From assembly GCA_033032175.1 (NCBI GenBank), contig CM065318.1, positions 2,542,001-2,606,000 on the forward strand: a stretch of 64,000 nt of DNA, read 5' to 3'. The first letter of the stretch is position 1. Each line of letters begins with the position of its first letter. This document shows positions 49,201-59,150 of this stretch, in pieces. The notes under the pieces are model-generated. The model searched no databases. It was not told the DNA's origin and saw nothing but the letters and a program-made list of their open reading frames with translations. The translations under genes were made by a program, and so were the position numbers. The stretch is from Saturnia japonica. Lineage: Eukaryota > Arthropoda > Insecta > Lepidoptera > Saturniidae.

Positions 49201-51687
49201 GAAGACGGTTGCTATTAAAATAAAAAAATAAGAAAGTATTATACATTAAAAACACCATACCGTTTTCAGTGTCGTAAGCGTAACGGAATCCTTGCTCGTT
49301 GACCTCAGATTCGGACCTGAGGATGGCAGCGTTCCGTTCCAAACTCGCCCTGGGTCTCGTGTCCTGGTAGTAATTGGCAGAGACCCGGTACTGTGGGGGG
49401 ATATAGGTGGGGAGGGCACCGCCGGCGCACACTCCGATCAAAGCGGCGAGTACGATCTGAAATAATTAAAAACTTATTATGAAGCTAAGTGTCGACATTT
49501 AAATGGATCGTTGATTTAAATTTTGGGCAGAATTTATTCGATCCACATTGTGGCCGTCAACGCATCCGTGTAGTCTATCGTTGTTTTCACTTCTCGTACT
49601 AGTTTACAACTTGCCAGATTGCTTCACTTTCTTGGTTACTGCTGCACTCCTAAGAGTCATAGCGTGAAAGTATATAGCATACAACCTTTCTCAATGAATA
49701 AGCTATAAGATGTAAAAATAATTTTTCAAATAAGTGTACTGGTTACGGATATTACCCTAAACATACAAACAAACACTTAATTCGCACGCTCTCTTTATAA
49801 AATACTAGTTGTGCCCTCGGTTTCGCTCACATGAACTAAAGAATGCTATCGATCAGGCATCGGGATTCGTGCTACTCCCGTTCCCGGTTATTTTAAAGAC
49901 AAATTTTATTATTGTGGGTGTTCCTTTGAAGATAGACGTATGCTCTCATTTTTTTTATATCTCTTATGGTTTACTCATCGTAAGCCATTTAAAGCACCCG
50001 AATTGATTCACCATGACCAGTTTTTTATTTGTGCGGAACCCTAATTATTTTTCTAAAATAAAAGTAGCCTAAGTTACTCCTTATAACATCAGTTACCTAC
50101 CATTGAATGTCCCGTCAAAATCGGTTCAACCGTTTCGGAGATTACCCGAAACAATCAGACAGACAGATAGACAAAAATTTTAAAAATTAGTTTTTTGTTA
50201 AAAGTATCGCATATACTTTCATATGCATTTATTACAAAACGGTTCTTTTGACATTACACACGGACACTTCAATTTTATTTATTGTAAAGAATAGTATAGA
50301 CTTTTAAGAAAGTTACTTTAAAATTTTACGGGAAGTTCTAGATCTTAGCGCGTTGAAACAAACAAACAAATAACAGTCTCTTGTGTCTTATAGTATTTGA
50401 ATAGATACACTCTGTCCCGTAAGATTGATGCGATGCGTTCATTGCGTGCTTTACAAATGTATGGACGCTTTCTCGGACTTCACTTGAGTCCACATGAATG
50501 AAATTACGCTGTCCATTAGAAATATATTATATTGAAATATCGCTTCGGTTCGAAAGAAACTTCAAATTGTGAGTACAGTATGTAAATCATATTTTTAAAT
50601 ATGAAAGTATTGAGTTTAAATGTTACGTATTTTTATTAAAGATAAATAAATTTCACCTAAAAAATTCTCCTGTATGAAAAAAAAACTGTTTTAGGCTTAA
50701 ATTCTCCTGTCTCTACAATTACTAAGTTCTATACAATAACCTCGAATTATTTTAAATTAATTTAAAACATTTAACCAAGTCACTTACACTTTAATTTACA
50801 TGTATTGATATATTTCAAAATTCATTTAAATCCTAATGATGCGTGTTATTTTGAATGTCTTTTAATTTTTATTTACTGTTTTACAAGTTACTTCGTTTTA
50901 TAAATAAACACGCTGTGTTTACTAATAAATTGTACATTATAATCAAAGTTTAAGTAAAAATCAGTTGAATACAATTTTTTCAATTAGATTAATATATTTT
51001 AAACTATCCACGATTGTAGTAATATTTTTACTAATGGTTGAGTAAGAGACAAAGTAAAGTGTAAACTCAATAGAATTTAAATACAACAACATTTGTAGTA
51101 AATAAAAAAATGCAAGATGTGACAAGTTGCCGTTTTAGGATTTTATGGGTATTAGATTCAGATCTTGGTAAATACATATAAAAGCAACGAAAAGAAAAAA
51201 AATACTGACTACACAAAAATTAGTACTTAAATAATTTTTGGCAGATTTTATTTTAGTTTAGTTTTCAGTTGATTAATAAAATCGAAATTTAACTATATTA
51301 ATCGATATTCATATTTACTTGCTTTATTGTTTATTAAATTTTTATTTAATAATTTGTAACATTTATTATTATTATAGTTTAATGAAAATAAATATAATTA
51401 ACATTATAAAACGAACCAATTTTTTGGTATATTACATCTGTAAAATTAATATGAATTTATCTACTTACAACCGATAACAAAAAGTGTTTGAATCGATTAA
51501 AAAATAACCAATAACGAAAATTCAAAAAAATCTTATACTAATCTATTTAATTACATATCGTTTACTGAACTCAAATATTGATTACCAAACTAAATAATCT
51601 ATTTATAATTATAGAAATGAATAAATAGGATCACTTGTCGATAAGTGATCAATACAAAACTAGTTCAAATTGACGTACCAATTTCAT
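39092..51687 (-). CDS. RR-1 cuticle protein (cuticle gene 2), 4 exons
   Basis: Minus-strand exons 51679-51687, 49261-49456, 47212-47439 and 39092-39207 join in frame to 182 residues plus stop. Introns are GT-AG (donors GTACGT, GTATGG, GTAAGA; acceptors ATTATTTCAG, GAATTCCAG, CACATTACAG) with the same phases as cuticle gene 1. Exon 1 encodes MKL; the signal peptide continues [11 protein letters not shown]. The RR-1 chitin-binding domain is about residues 52-123 ([11 protein letters not shown], then [20 protein letters not shown] and LPTPPPVP). The C-terminal tail starts SYREAT and is rich in Y, Q, R and A. The last intron is about 8 kb and contains a reverse-oriented R1-clade LINE; intron 2 carries a SINE and a hAT miniature element. 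The terminal exon sits in copy B of the segmental duplication and has a twin at 32216-32331. Exons 2 and 3 are certain; assignment of exon 4 rests on phase, splice site, and similarity of its start to the last exon of gene 1. Confidence 0.85.
43194..43600. other. Right edge of the segmental duplication and its unique flank
   Basis: An open plus-strand frame (43194-43454, 86 codons) has no recognisable content and crosses the duplication boundary, so I do not treat it as a gene. An 18-base near-perfect hairpin lies 3 bases past the boundary (separate entry). Confidence 0.4.
43297..43314. repeat. 8-bp perfect inverted repeat at the duplication boundary
   Basis: GTACCAGG, two bases (AA), then CCTGGTAC: perfect 8-bp arms beginning 3 bases after the GGTG that ends copy B. 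Further GGTA/TACC pairs lie just inside the boundary (43257-43280). Confidence 0.8.
43628..43800 (+). repeat. Dispersed repeat family I, copy 1
   Basis: GCGACCGAGCTTAGCTCGG, TTGGAATGTAAAACATTAT, GCAAAGTTTC, CCGTTTCC and AAGAATTGCTCACCTAATA recur in the same order at 61575-61755. Non-coding. Confidence 0.72.
43803..44150 (+). repeat. Dispersed repeat family C, copy 1
   Basis: ACGTGAAGCAAAAATTTG, GGTTAAAGTTTATATGGAG, GTGCAGAAAGCCAAAATTTA, GCCATTGAACTTAGACCCCC and AGTCGCTGGTCGAATTACG match 48236-48530 (same strand) and 62945-63170 (opposite strand). Lies in the last intron of cuticle gene 2. Confidence 0.75.
44151..45235. other. Intronic stretch of cuticle gene 2, no feature resolved
   Basis: AT-rich intron DNA between family C and the R1-clade LINE. 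A 62-codon minus-strand frame at 44829-45017 has no recognisable content. Confidence 0.45.
45240..46640 (+). mobile_element. R1-clade LINE, 5'-truncated, inside intron 3 of cuticle gene 2
   Basis: A strongly GC-rich insert. The plus-strand frame starts in mid-polymerase with [15 protein letters not shown] and [13 protein letters not shown] (catalytic YADD), then [11 protein letters not shown] and [18 protein letters not shown], a typical R1-clade pattern. A frame slip near 45843-45865 separates this from the C-terminal part ([20 protein letters not shown], then [18 protein letters not shown], a zinc-binding CCHC motif) that stops near 46330. The 3' UTR of about 290 bp contains GC hairpins and ends in 17-18 A (46622-46639). 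The 5' edge abuts GGTTGGGTTAGGTTAGG, resembling the TTAGG telomere repeat. Only the last third of such an element is present. Confidence 0.88.
46641..47204. other. Intronic stretch next to exon 3 of cuticle gene 2
   Basis: No independent gene. A phase-compatible open segment at 46986-47059 was considered as terminal exon and rejected in favour of 39092-39207. Confidence 0.5.
47590..48050 (+). mobile_element. SINE, with a tRNA-like region and flanking related text
   Basis: From about 47795 the sequence reads CTAGGTGCGATTCCCAGGTC (B-box-like), GAGCAAAACATTATTGGGTT, CTATTAAATTCTCAGTAGCA, CCATTACATGGGAC and CCCTTCGGGGATAGAGGCGT. I recognise this as a common lepidopteran tRNA-derived SINE with body modules GGTCGGGCAAA and CCTTCGGGGATAAAGGCGTG. 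The preceding 47590-47780 (CCACGCCAGTCCACGACG, TTTTCCCAAATACAGCGG, CACGATGTTTTCACTC) looks like a second short retroposon related to family E. Both lie in intron 2 of cuticle gene 2. Confidence 0.65.
48236..48530 (+). repeat. Dispersed repeat family C, copy 2
   Basis: GTTAAAGTTTATATGGAG, GCCATCCAGTACC-type text, CCATTGAACTTAGACCCCCC and GTCGCTGGTCGAATTTCG in the family order. In intron 2 of cuticle gene 2. Confidence 0.75.
48655..49140 (+). repeat. Dispersed repeat family D, copy split by a hAT insert
   Basis: GGAGTATTTGGCGGGATCG (48660-48678) and, after the hAT element, CTATATTATATAATTTTAGC, GGTATTTTACGTAATGTAG and ATTTTAAGTTGCCG. The halves join into one family D copy when 48738-48982 and one target duplication are ignored, so the repeat predates the hAT insertion. 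Confidence 0.65.
48738..48982. mobile_element. hAT-superfamily miniature element (245 bp) with 8-bp target duplication
   Basis: Ends in perfect 12-bp inverted repeats TAAGGCCGTCTT and AAGACGGCCTTA, flanked by GCTCTATA at 48730-48737 and again at 48983-48990. An 8-bp duplication is diagnostic for hAT transposases. The left subterminal region is GC-rich (CCCGGAGG, GCACCCGGGCG). No coding capacity, so it was moved in trans by a hAT transposase. The intact ends and duplication suggest a fairly recent insertion. Confidence 0.9.
49540..49700. repeat. Dispersed repeat family G, copy 1
   Basis: CTATCGTTGTTTTCACTTC, TTAGCGTGAA-like TCATAGCGTGAAAGTATATA and TCAATGAATAAGCTATAAG correspond to 56985-57120 (GTATCGTTGTTTTCACTCCC, TTAGCGTGAAGTTACATAG, AGTAAATAGGCTATAACC). 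Lies in intron 1 of cuticle gene 2. Confidence 0.6.
49800..50190 (-). repeat. Dispersed repeat family B, copy in intron 1 of cuticle gene 2
   Basis: Reverse complement of the copy at 15265-15700: CTAGTTGTGCCCTCGGTTTC, GCCTAAGTTACTCCTTATAA, ACCGTTTCGGAGATTACCCG and CAGACAGACAGATAG in the expected inverted order. Confidence 0.7.
50200..51678. other. AT-rich part of intron 1, cuticle gene 2
   Basis: Very AT-rich intron DNA between the family B copy and exon 1. No reading frame or repeat is recognised. It may hold control elements, but none can be named. Confidence 0.5.
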
Positions 51688-51742
51688 AATGCTATAGCTT
51701 CAGAACACAACCGAAGAATGTTGGTCCGTGTACCGTAGTCAG

Positions 51743-51750
51743 TTTATATA
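51743..51750 (-). promoter_or_regulatory. TATA box of cuticle gene 2
   Basis: TATATAAA on the minus strand about 56 bases upstream of the ATG at 51687, leaving a leader of roughly 25-30 bases. Similar layout to cuticle gene 1. Confidence 0.68.
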
Positions 51751-52149
51751 GGTGCCTGATTTGTTGGACCCTCAATGTCAAGGTCGCGAGAGGATGCCAG
51801 GTTGCATAGAAGACGGTATATAACTACATAAAGTTCGAACTTGGGCACATTTTTTTCCCATTCACAAACGATCGATCTATGTTTGTAATATTTGAGTTTG
51901 GTAATTTAATTGTATATTAATTTTTAATGTTTTTAAAATATTAATTAATAGCAAACAATAGTTATACTAAATTTTTAGAAATAAGGAATACTAATAATAA
52001 ACATTTACAAAAAAAAACCTAAACAAAAAAAAGATACATAAAAACTTTAAAAATATTGTTAACTTATAATAATACCTAAAAAATAATATATAAAATAAAG
52101 GTATATAAGTATTCAATAAAAAAACTCATTATTACACTTTTACATTACA

Positions 52150-52400
52150 TTTTTAGAGGTCCACTGCTACACATAACTTCTCCCAAGGTTCGTCATAGGA
52201 TCCGATATCTGGCTTTCCACTTCCAATCACTTCCAGCAGCCATCCGCAAGTCGTCCCTCTATCTGGTTTGGCGGTGTCCTACAATATGTTTGCCAAGACG
52301 TGGTCTTTATTCAAGAACTTTTCTACCATATCGGTTCTTCTACAGACGTGACCGTCCCACTGCAGGCACCGTTAGGCAAAACTATACTAATGTACACCTA
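52150..52400 (-). mobile_element. RTE-type LINE ORF end, antisense and degraded
   Basis: The plus strand reads GTCCACTGCTACACATAAC, TCGTCCCTCTATCTGGTTTG, GGCGGTGTCCTACAATATG and GTCTTTATTCAAGAACTTTT. This is the antisense of the W..D(D/N)......GRP..RW type C-terminus of a LINE abundant in Lepidoptera. No uninterrupted frame remains. The 95-codon plus-strand frame over 52300-52587 is a shadow of it. Confidence 0.5.
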
Positions 52401-52599
52401 CAATTCACCGGGTATTTTTAAGTCCCATGTAATAGGTGGCGAGCCTATTGCCATTAATCGGACACAAAGCCAAAGCTGCTACAGAGAATTTACTAGAAAA
52501 CCTAATAACACTTTTGCTCTCGACCTGAACGTATCGAACCTAGGATGTCTTTTTGAGCTATGTCGGTTACTTCAGTTCTCTGAATAATCTAGATAATCA

Positions 52600-54300
52600 A
52601 AGTAATTTTTGCGATTAAGTCAAAAACAGTTGTTGCGTTCTATTATCATAGATGTATGTAAATTATAGGGTGGCTGATTACGTGAATGATGGTGATGTCT
52701 GGATGTGATTCCCTCTCTGTACATCTACTGAAAATGATAATAACTGTATATAATTGAATACTGTAAAACAATGAAAAAAAAGAATAATAAGATGGTGATA
52801 AGCCCAATCGAGTTTCTTACCGTTTCTGGTTTTCCGAATCGGTGGTAATGTTTTGACATTAATAAGTGCCTTCTTGGGGCTTAAATTGAATAAAATATAT
52901 TTTTTTGATTTTGATTTTGATATAAAAATCTGAAGAGTGACGGTAAGGGATAACAAGAGTGCGAGAGGTTTTTGGCTTAAGTACGTCGAATGGTTTATGG
53001 CCGTCATAATGTACACTATAGAGCAATTACTTGCTTTACCCGCTCTTACATCATTTTACTAAAGAGTGAGTAAGATAGATATATTCAGATATGTCTACTT
53101 TTAGTTACGAGAATTATTGAATGAATCTTCTTAGGCGGCGATTCGATAATTGGGCGAGAATTGAGAATGAAATTTTACGAATGCGTCACGTTTAGGCGTA
53201 TTTCGTTACATGAGAGAAATGAAAGATACAACGTAGGGAGAAGGGAAAAAACAGCTATACGTTGTGTATCTAATACACAGTTAGGGCTACCCGCGTCTCT
53301 GTTTTTAAGAAGTTTTAATTGGATCACGTGTACGGTGCTACGCGTGTAATGTTTTTATTTGATAAAAATATTGGAACTAAATTAAGTAATTACTTACATA
53401 TAATAAAGTTAAAAACAAAGAATATACATTTTTTACTCTATAAATATTTTTGCTGCTATTCTTTTTGGTTCGGAACATCATTTATAATTTAACTTATAGT
53501 GCAGTGGTTAAATTATACACAATCCGTATGCAGTTTAATATCATGTTAGTTCCTTTCACTCGAATGGTTCGCACTTGCTTCACTAACATAAACATGTTTA
53601 GGAGATAAGCTGAATCTACTTTACCTACTGTGAAATAAGATGGAATATTCGCAATAGATAGAAAACCTGAGGATATATCATAAGTGTTGATGTTTGTCGA
53701 AAAGGATAAACCATTTCAATTTCCCTCGCGCCTCTAGTGAAAACGCGGAGGAGCTATTGACAGTACAGAAAAGAAAACTTAACACATTGTTTTTTTTTTA
53801 TTGTTAAGGATCCTAGATTCACGTCCTTGGTGACTTCCGTGTTAAAATTGTCTGGGATTTTTTGTAGTAACTTGTTTGTTATGTTTCTTGTTATTGTTTA
53901 TAATCTATTTCAGTTGTGCATAATAAACAAACTTTATCACGCAAAACGCCACCAATATTAATTAAAAATACCATCACTTAGCAAAAATTTCCCCTTATTT
54001 TTCAATTATTTTTTAAAGTATTACAACAGCAAAAATTATACAATCACGAAAAAATATCGTTCCCTTCTTACTACGCTAGCGTCATTTTGTTGGGTTTTTG
54101 AGTCATATATAATTTACTGCTTGCAGCTGCACACTTTTACAATTTGTCCCCCACGTATAAGATTGTATCCTTAACTCTACCCTTCATAATTTTAATGAGG
54201 AATTAAGAGAGAAATTACGGTGCCACAAAAACACCTTTGAGAAGTAATTTAAAGAGATTATTAATGGGTAACAAAGAAACTAATTAATTCCAGACGCGGT
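52600..54300. other. Gene-free stretch
   Basis: AT-rich with no supportable gene; frames at 52678-53016 and 53161-53349 have no recognised content or splice context. It includes the far-upstream region of cuticle gene 2. Confidence 0.45.
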
Positions 54301-54309
54301 TACCTTTTT

Positions 54310-54910
54310 TAAACAGACTTAAAAAAAAGACGGAGGTTATTAAATTCAAATGTATATATTTTTTTTTACGGATATTCAGCCATAACTTCTTTTTCGGATT
54401 TAGATGATTCTTTTTTAACATACATATTTTTTTTAATTTGTCTTGTTATGGTTTTAACTGAACACTATACTGTGTGTTGTTTTTTTCTGAACAATACACG
54501 TTTAGTGGTGACCACGTTGTTACTTATAAATTTTATAGTACATAACGATCGACCACTTTAAGATTTACTACCACATTTGGCAATAAGTCGTTTTAATTGG
54601 TATTTTTTACGGCCAGCTGTACTTTTGTAAACTTGACACGACAATTATCGGATTTAATAATTACAGGTTGGATTTCACACCTTCTACGGTGTCGGTGATG
54701 GACAAGAAAAAAAAGTTAAATATGTTACAAAAATTTGACATTCATGATGACTTCATTAAATGTATACAATAAGCTAAATTATTAACAAGAAAAAGAAAAC
54801 CTACTTCAATGGTTTTGAAGAGTTCCCTTGTATATCTTCGAAGTTCAAAGTCCAATGACAATGAAATTAAAAGGTGGTCTATTCTGAGGTATCCCCTATC
54901 CAATAATTTT
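54310..54910. repeat. Family A, two halves in inverted orientation
   Basis: 54310-54410 holds the 5' half on the plus strand (AAAAAAAAGACGGAGG, TTCAGCCATAACTTC). 54780-54910 holds the 3' half on the minus strand; reverse complement GGGGATACCTCAGAATAG, CTTCGAAGATATACAAGGGA. About 370 bp of unrelated AT-rich sequence lies between. Explained by an inversion within a family A copy or by two truncated copies. Confidence 0.6.
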
Positions 54911-55220
54911 TTTTTTATTCATATCGCTTCATAAACAATGAAGTTAAAAGCATTACATTCATTTAAAAAATGCATTTGAATTGAGTATCCTCCTATCTTT
55001 TATTGATGTCGGTCTAAAAGGAAACGAAAATCCCGACTGCAATAAAAAAACAAAACCCTTGACTAAAAGTATATTTTTCTATTTTTGCTTTTCATATGAT
55101 TCCCAGACGTACTTAAATATTATATAGCCTATGTCACTCCCACAGTTAAGACGAATCTAACGACAGGCCGTATGATAAAATTCATCTGAGACATTTTTAT
55201 CAAAGTTTATTTACATTTAT

Positions 55221-56265
55221 TTACAGTATATATGTGCCGTTTTGTTCGATAATTTTCTGCCATTTTGTAGGCAGAGACATGGTCCCGTTGCTGCAGATAC
55301 TTTGGGACTTCTGATCAAAAAAACGCGACAAATAGTTTTTGCAATCCTTTATTGATGTTAACCTTACTGAACCTAAAGAATTCTGAAAAGACCGAAACAG
55401 GTGAAAATCTGAAGGTGCAAGATCAGGGCTATATGGTGGATGCACTAACACCTCCCAGTCAAACTCTCTTAATTTTTGCTGAGTGGCTAAAGATGTGTAT
55501 GGTCTAGCGTTATCGTGATGAAAGACCACAACCCTTCCTGTTGATCAATTCCGGCCACTTTCTCTCAACTGCTTCCTTTAACCTCATCAGTTGTTGGCAG
55601 TAGAGATCCGTATCGATGGTTTTGCCGGGCGGTAAAAGCTCATAATGAACAATGCCCTTCCAGTCCCACCATACACACAGCATTACCTTATTTCGAGTTA
55701 GCCGAGGTTTAGCCACAGTCTGTGAAGCCTGACCGACCTTGGACCACGACCTTTTTCACACGTTCTTGTCGTACCTGATCCACTTTTCATCACCAGTTAT
55801 CAATCTCTTGAAAAACGGCTCGGTTTCTTTACGTCTCAATAATGAACCGCAAATGAGTACACGTTTCAATAGGTTTCTTTCAGTAAGCTTGTGTGGCTTC
55901 CAAATATCGAGTTTTTTTGGTATAGCCAGCAGCTTTCTTCAAATGGGTTAAAACAGTTTGTGGTCAATTTCCCGTTCTTCAGCTACATCGTAACTACTGA
56001 TATGCCGATCTTGCTCCACTTTTTCAAAAATGGCGTCCATTTTATTCGTAACAGGGCGACCAGAGCGAGGTTCACTTTTAACATAAAAATTTCCGGACTG
56101 AAAACGTTTGAACCAACTTTGTGCTACTCTTACTGACACTGCATTAGGTCCGTAACCATCACAATTTTTGTTCGCTGCTTGAGTTGCATTTTTGCCTATA
56201 TTGTAATAATATTTTAAAATGTATCGAATTTCTTAATTAGATTCACTCGTTTTTACAGAAAGCAT
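55221..56265 (-). pseudogene. mariner transposase, several frame breaks
   Basis: A DNA-transposase gene of the Tc1/mariner superfamily, mariner branch. From the N-terminus: SVRVAQSWFKRFQSGNF and EPRSGRPVTNK (helix-turn-helix region, 55948-56139). TGDEKWI with the first catalytic Asp is in another frame near 55780-55790. CVWWDWKGIVHYELLPPG is at 55510-55716. HHDNARPYTS (second Asp) and PPYSPDLAPSDFHLF (third Asp, DD34D pattern) are at 55221-55529, ending at TAA 55221. At least three frame changes and one internal stop near the start show it is inactive. Clear terminal inverted repeats were not found, so full element limits are unknown. Confidence 0.88.
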
Positions 56266-56434
56266 ATCAAACAAAAAATAGCTGGAAACAACTTTTTTAA
56301 TGTAATAATTATAAATTAAAATAAAGCGTTAAAACAATTCAAGCTGTTACAATAGTTTTGTTTATTCGCATTCAATAGATAAAAGTTCCATTAACATTTA
56401 AACTCAGGAATAAGCTTACATACTATTTTCTTTT

Positions 56435-56670
56435 AATAATCAACTTCGAAAAATGACAGGTTACTTAATTCGAATGTATATACATATTTATATATTTTTT
56501 ATGTAAGTTCAGCCATAACTTGTTTGTTTATGAACCGATTTAGATGGAAAGGGGATTCCTCAAGAGTGGTCTCATTTTAATTTCGTTGATATTGGACCTT
56601 CGATTTCGAAGGTACACTAGGGAACTAATCTTTGAAGTTGATTTTCTTTTATGTTAAAAATTGTCTCGTT
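56435..56670 (+). repeat. Dispersed repeat family A, copy 3
   Basis: CAACTTCGAAAAATGACAGG, GTTCAGCCATAACTTG, TATGAACCGATTTAGATGG, TTCCTCAAGAGTGGTCTCA, TACACTAGGGAACT and GTTAAAAATTG in order. Confidence 0.72.
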
Positions 56671-56929
56671 TTTATTTAAATGTACTGTAGGTTTATTTAT
56701 TATTTTTGTGGAAGGTATAGATAGCAATTTAAGCAAATTTTCCAGAAGGGTTTAACTTTATTTAATATCAATTTTGTTAAAGGGTCTTATAGTAATATTG
56801 AACATGGACTAGACACAGTTTCGTAGACCAATTAAAAAAAAATCTTCTTCACAAGAATCTTTATTATTAATATTCTTTCTTTATACATATTTGCGCAAGT
56901 GTATTTCTTACTTATTCTTTCACTAGCTA

Positions 56930-57125
56930 TGCCCTACGGTTTCACCCGTGTTAAATGTTATCAACATGTACCTGTGTAGCGTATCGTTGTTTTCACTCCC
57001 GCACTTGCCTACAGCCTGCTATTCTGATTGCTATTCTTTCATGATTCCTGATTCGCTCCTTAGGATTTTAGCGTGAAGTTACATAGTCTATAACTTTCCT
57101 CAGTAAATAGGCTATAACCTGCCAG
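56930..57125. repeat. Dispersed repeat family G, copy 2
   Basis: CTAGCTATGCCCTACGGTTT, CGTATCGTTGTTTTCACTCC and CAGTAAATAGGCTATAACC; pairs with 49540-49700. The start resembles the edge of family B copies. Confidence 0.6.
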
Positions 57126-57284
57126 GAGAATTTTCCACCGTCCCACAGTAACATACATATTAAGTTGTCTTTACCAATATTATAAAGAGGAAAGATTTGA
57201 TTTTTTGTTTGTAATGGATAAAATCAAAACTGCTGGACCGATTTCAAAAATGATTTCATAAATATAAAGCTACAGTATCAGCAA

Positions 57285-57440
57285 GTAAAATAAGCTATAT
57301 ATTATAATTTGAAAAATTAATTTATTCCTCATAAAAATGTCAATAGTTTTACACAGAGTATAAAAAATTGCCTACACGGGTGCGTTGCCGATGTTTGTCG
57401 TATAAAATTAACACGGGCAAAACCGTGGGGCACAGATAGT
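57285..57440 (-). repeat. Dispersed repeat family H, copy 1
   Basis: TTTATTCCTCATAAAAATG, ACACAGAGTATAAAAAATTG, ACACGGGTGCGTTGCC and GTTTGTCGTATAAAAT are the reverse complement of 63665-63760. Confidence 0.7.
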
Positions 57441-57499
57441 AATATATAAAGTACAAAATAATTAATAGGTAATAAACGAAATCGTCGGGATTTTGTGAG

Positions 57500-57600
57500 A
57501 TGGTGTGGTGGTTAAACCCACACTTTCTCTCGGGAAGAAGCCTTTGCCCAAGAATAGGACACTTACAGACTGATAATATTATTATACAAAAATATATCAT
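57500..57600 (+). mobile_element. LINE 3' tail with ATT-rich end
   Basis: GAAGAAGCCTTTGCCCAAGA, TAGGACACTTACAGACTGAT and ATATTATTATACAA resemble the frequent lepidopteran LINE tail GGAGGAGGCCTTTGCCCAGC...GGGACACATACAGGCTGAT followed by short A/T repeats. No coding part is left. Confidence 0.5.
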
Positions 57601-57799
57601 TAACTGCAATTAATTATAAAAGTATATATTATGAGTAAATATATGATGAGGACATACGAAACAAACATGGAAGAATTACAGAAACACGTCAAAAAATTAT
57701 TACGAAAAACGGTTCCGGTAATATAAACAGAAATTGTACATCTGAATTTTAACTGTCGATTGTAAATCGTAATTAAGCACGAAATGTAATAATTATTTT

Positions 57800-57930
57800 T
57801 GTTGTGATAGCTCAGCTGATTGTTGGCCTGCCTCCTAATCCGATGGCACAATTTAAAATCATTGGAAATGATGATATCTCAGTCGTAGTGGATGAAGACA
57901 CCGCGACAAACGTGAGTACGAACCCTACGA
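57800..57930 (+). mobile_element. tRNA-derived SINE head (candidate)
   Basis: TGATAGCTCAGCTGATTG fits a pol III A box (TRGCNNAGYNGG), and GAGTACGAACCCTACG about 105 bases later fits a B box (GGTTCGANNCC) with changes. The spacing is larger than in a true tRNA, and no cloverleaf forms, so a SINE is more likely than a tRNA gene. Confidence 0.35.
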
Positions 57931-58019
57931 TTAGCATGTACTTTCAAAATTAAAATAAAAACATATTTGAATGTTTATATGAATGTCAATTCACTGGTTC
58001 GGAAAACATCCCAGCCATC

Positions 58020-58515
58020 GAGAAGAACCGACAAGAAACTCGATCGGGTTTATCTTATTATCTTTTTTTTAAATTGTTTTTATAGTATTTAATTATATAC
58101 AGTTATTATCATTTTATTCGTCAATTAAACCTGCTTAACATGATTCTTGAACTTGTCATCCGGAAAGTGGGTAATGTTCTTAGGAAATTTATTATAGAAC
58201 CTAACACAATTACCTAAAAACTTTTATTTGTTTCACTAAGTCTAAAAGACGAAATGACTATTTTATATTTATTTCTAGTATTTAAATTATGCGTGTTTGT
58301 TACAAGTTCAAAATTATCTTAATTTTTCCGAACATACATTATATTTTCCAAGATGTATTGGGAAGGCAAAGTCAAGATACTAAATTCTTCAAATTTATTC
58401 CTCAATGATTCGCGTGGTCCCGTATCATAAACTGCTTGAACTGCCCGTTTTTCTAATACAAATATGGTATCTACCTCAGCTGCTGAACCGCACAGTAAAA
58501 TACCATAGGACATTA
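58020..58515 (-). mobile_element. LINE reverse-transcriptase C-terminal fragment
   Basis: The minus-strand frame 58319-58513 reads MSYGILLCGSAAEVDTIFVL, continuing KRAVQAVY, LRNKFEEFSILTLPSQYILE. This matches the thumb-to-tail portion of jockey-like LINE polymerases (YGIxLWGxS...FxxQKxAVR...F..LxILTLPSxYIxE). The frame then ends and the degraded tail runs to about 58020, where it matches 2905-3150. Confidence 0.75.
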
Positions 58516-58829
58516 AAATGTGGAAGTAAGCGAAGTAGACCAGCCTAGCGAATCTTACTTATCTTTTCTTCTTAAACTAGCTCTCTTGGTTCTATAGAGG
58601 AAAGGAGATTATTTATGACATGAAGACTTTATCGTCATCTACTCCTATATACTTTCAGTTACAAAAACTGTTATTAATCTCCATTCTGACATACTTTATG
58701 TACAATGGCTGACCTATCCTGTCTTCGTGATAAATTTGCGATCGCACTTGAGGTAGGTCAGAGTACCGTCACTACTATAATTATATGTAGTAGGAGTATA
58801 TACTTTATAACAATAGTATACTATATAGT

Positions 58830-59150
58830 TGGATACAATTACTGTTACAAGATTTAATACATAATACATAGACTAATTATTGGTTGAAGCTGGCGCTGTT
58901 GAAGCAACGCGGAAACCAACCTTTAATCTATGAGTCAATCACTAAGTAGATGTAATTTCTATTGCGGAATTTAATTATAAACCCTTAATTGGATACAATT
59001 TGTATAACAAGACTTTTTAAAACTATTTTATGGATACAGTTCTTGTCACCAGATTAATTGCTGAACTTATTTGGATACAACCAGGATTATTAGATTAAAA
59101 GTTAAATCTTTAGCTGGTAACAGTTAATGTAACAGACGTTCTACTGTTTA
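58830..59150 (+). repeat. Degenerate 41-bp tandem motif (GGATACA units)
   Basis: GGATACAATT at 58991, GGATACAGTT at 59032 and GGATACAACC at 59073 are spaced exactly 41 bp. Each is followed by a partly conserved tail (TGTxACxAGATTAAT). A further unit starts GGTAACAGTT near 59116, and an isolated unit is at 58831. Old, decayed tandem repeat. Confidence 0.5.

Noticed and set aside
57800..57930. Functional tRNA gene
   Set aside because: A- and B-box-like motifs are too far apart and no cloverleaf or anticodon arm can be drawn; a SINE head is more likely.
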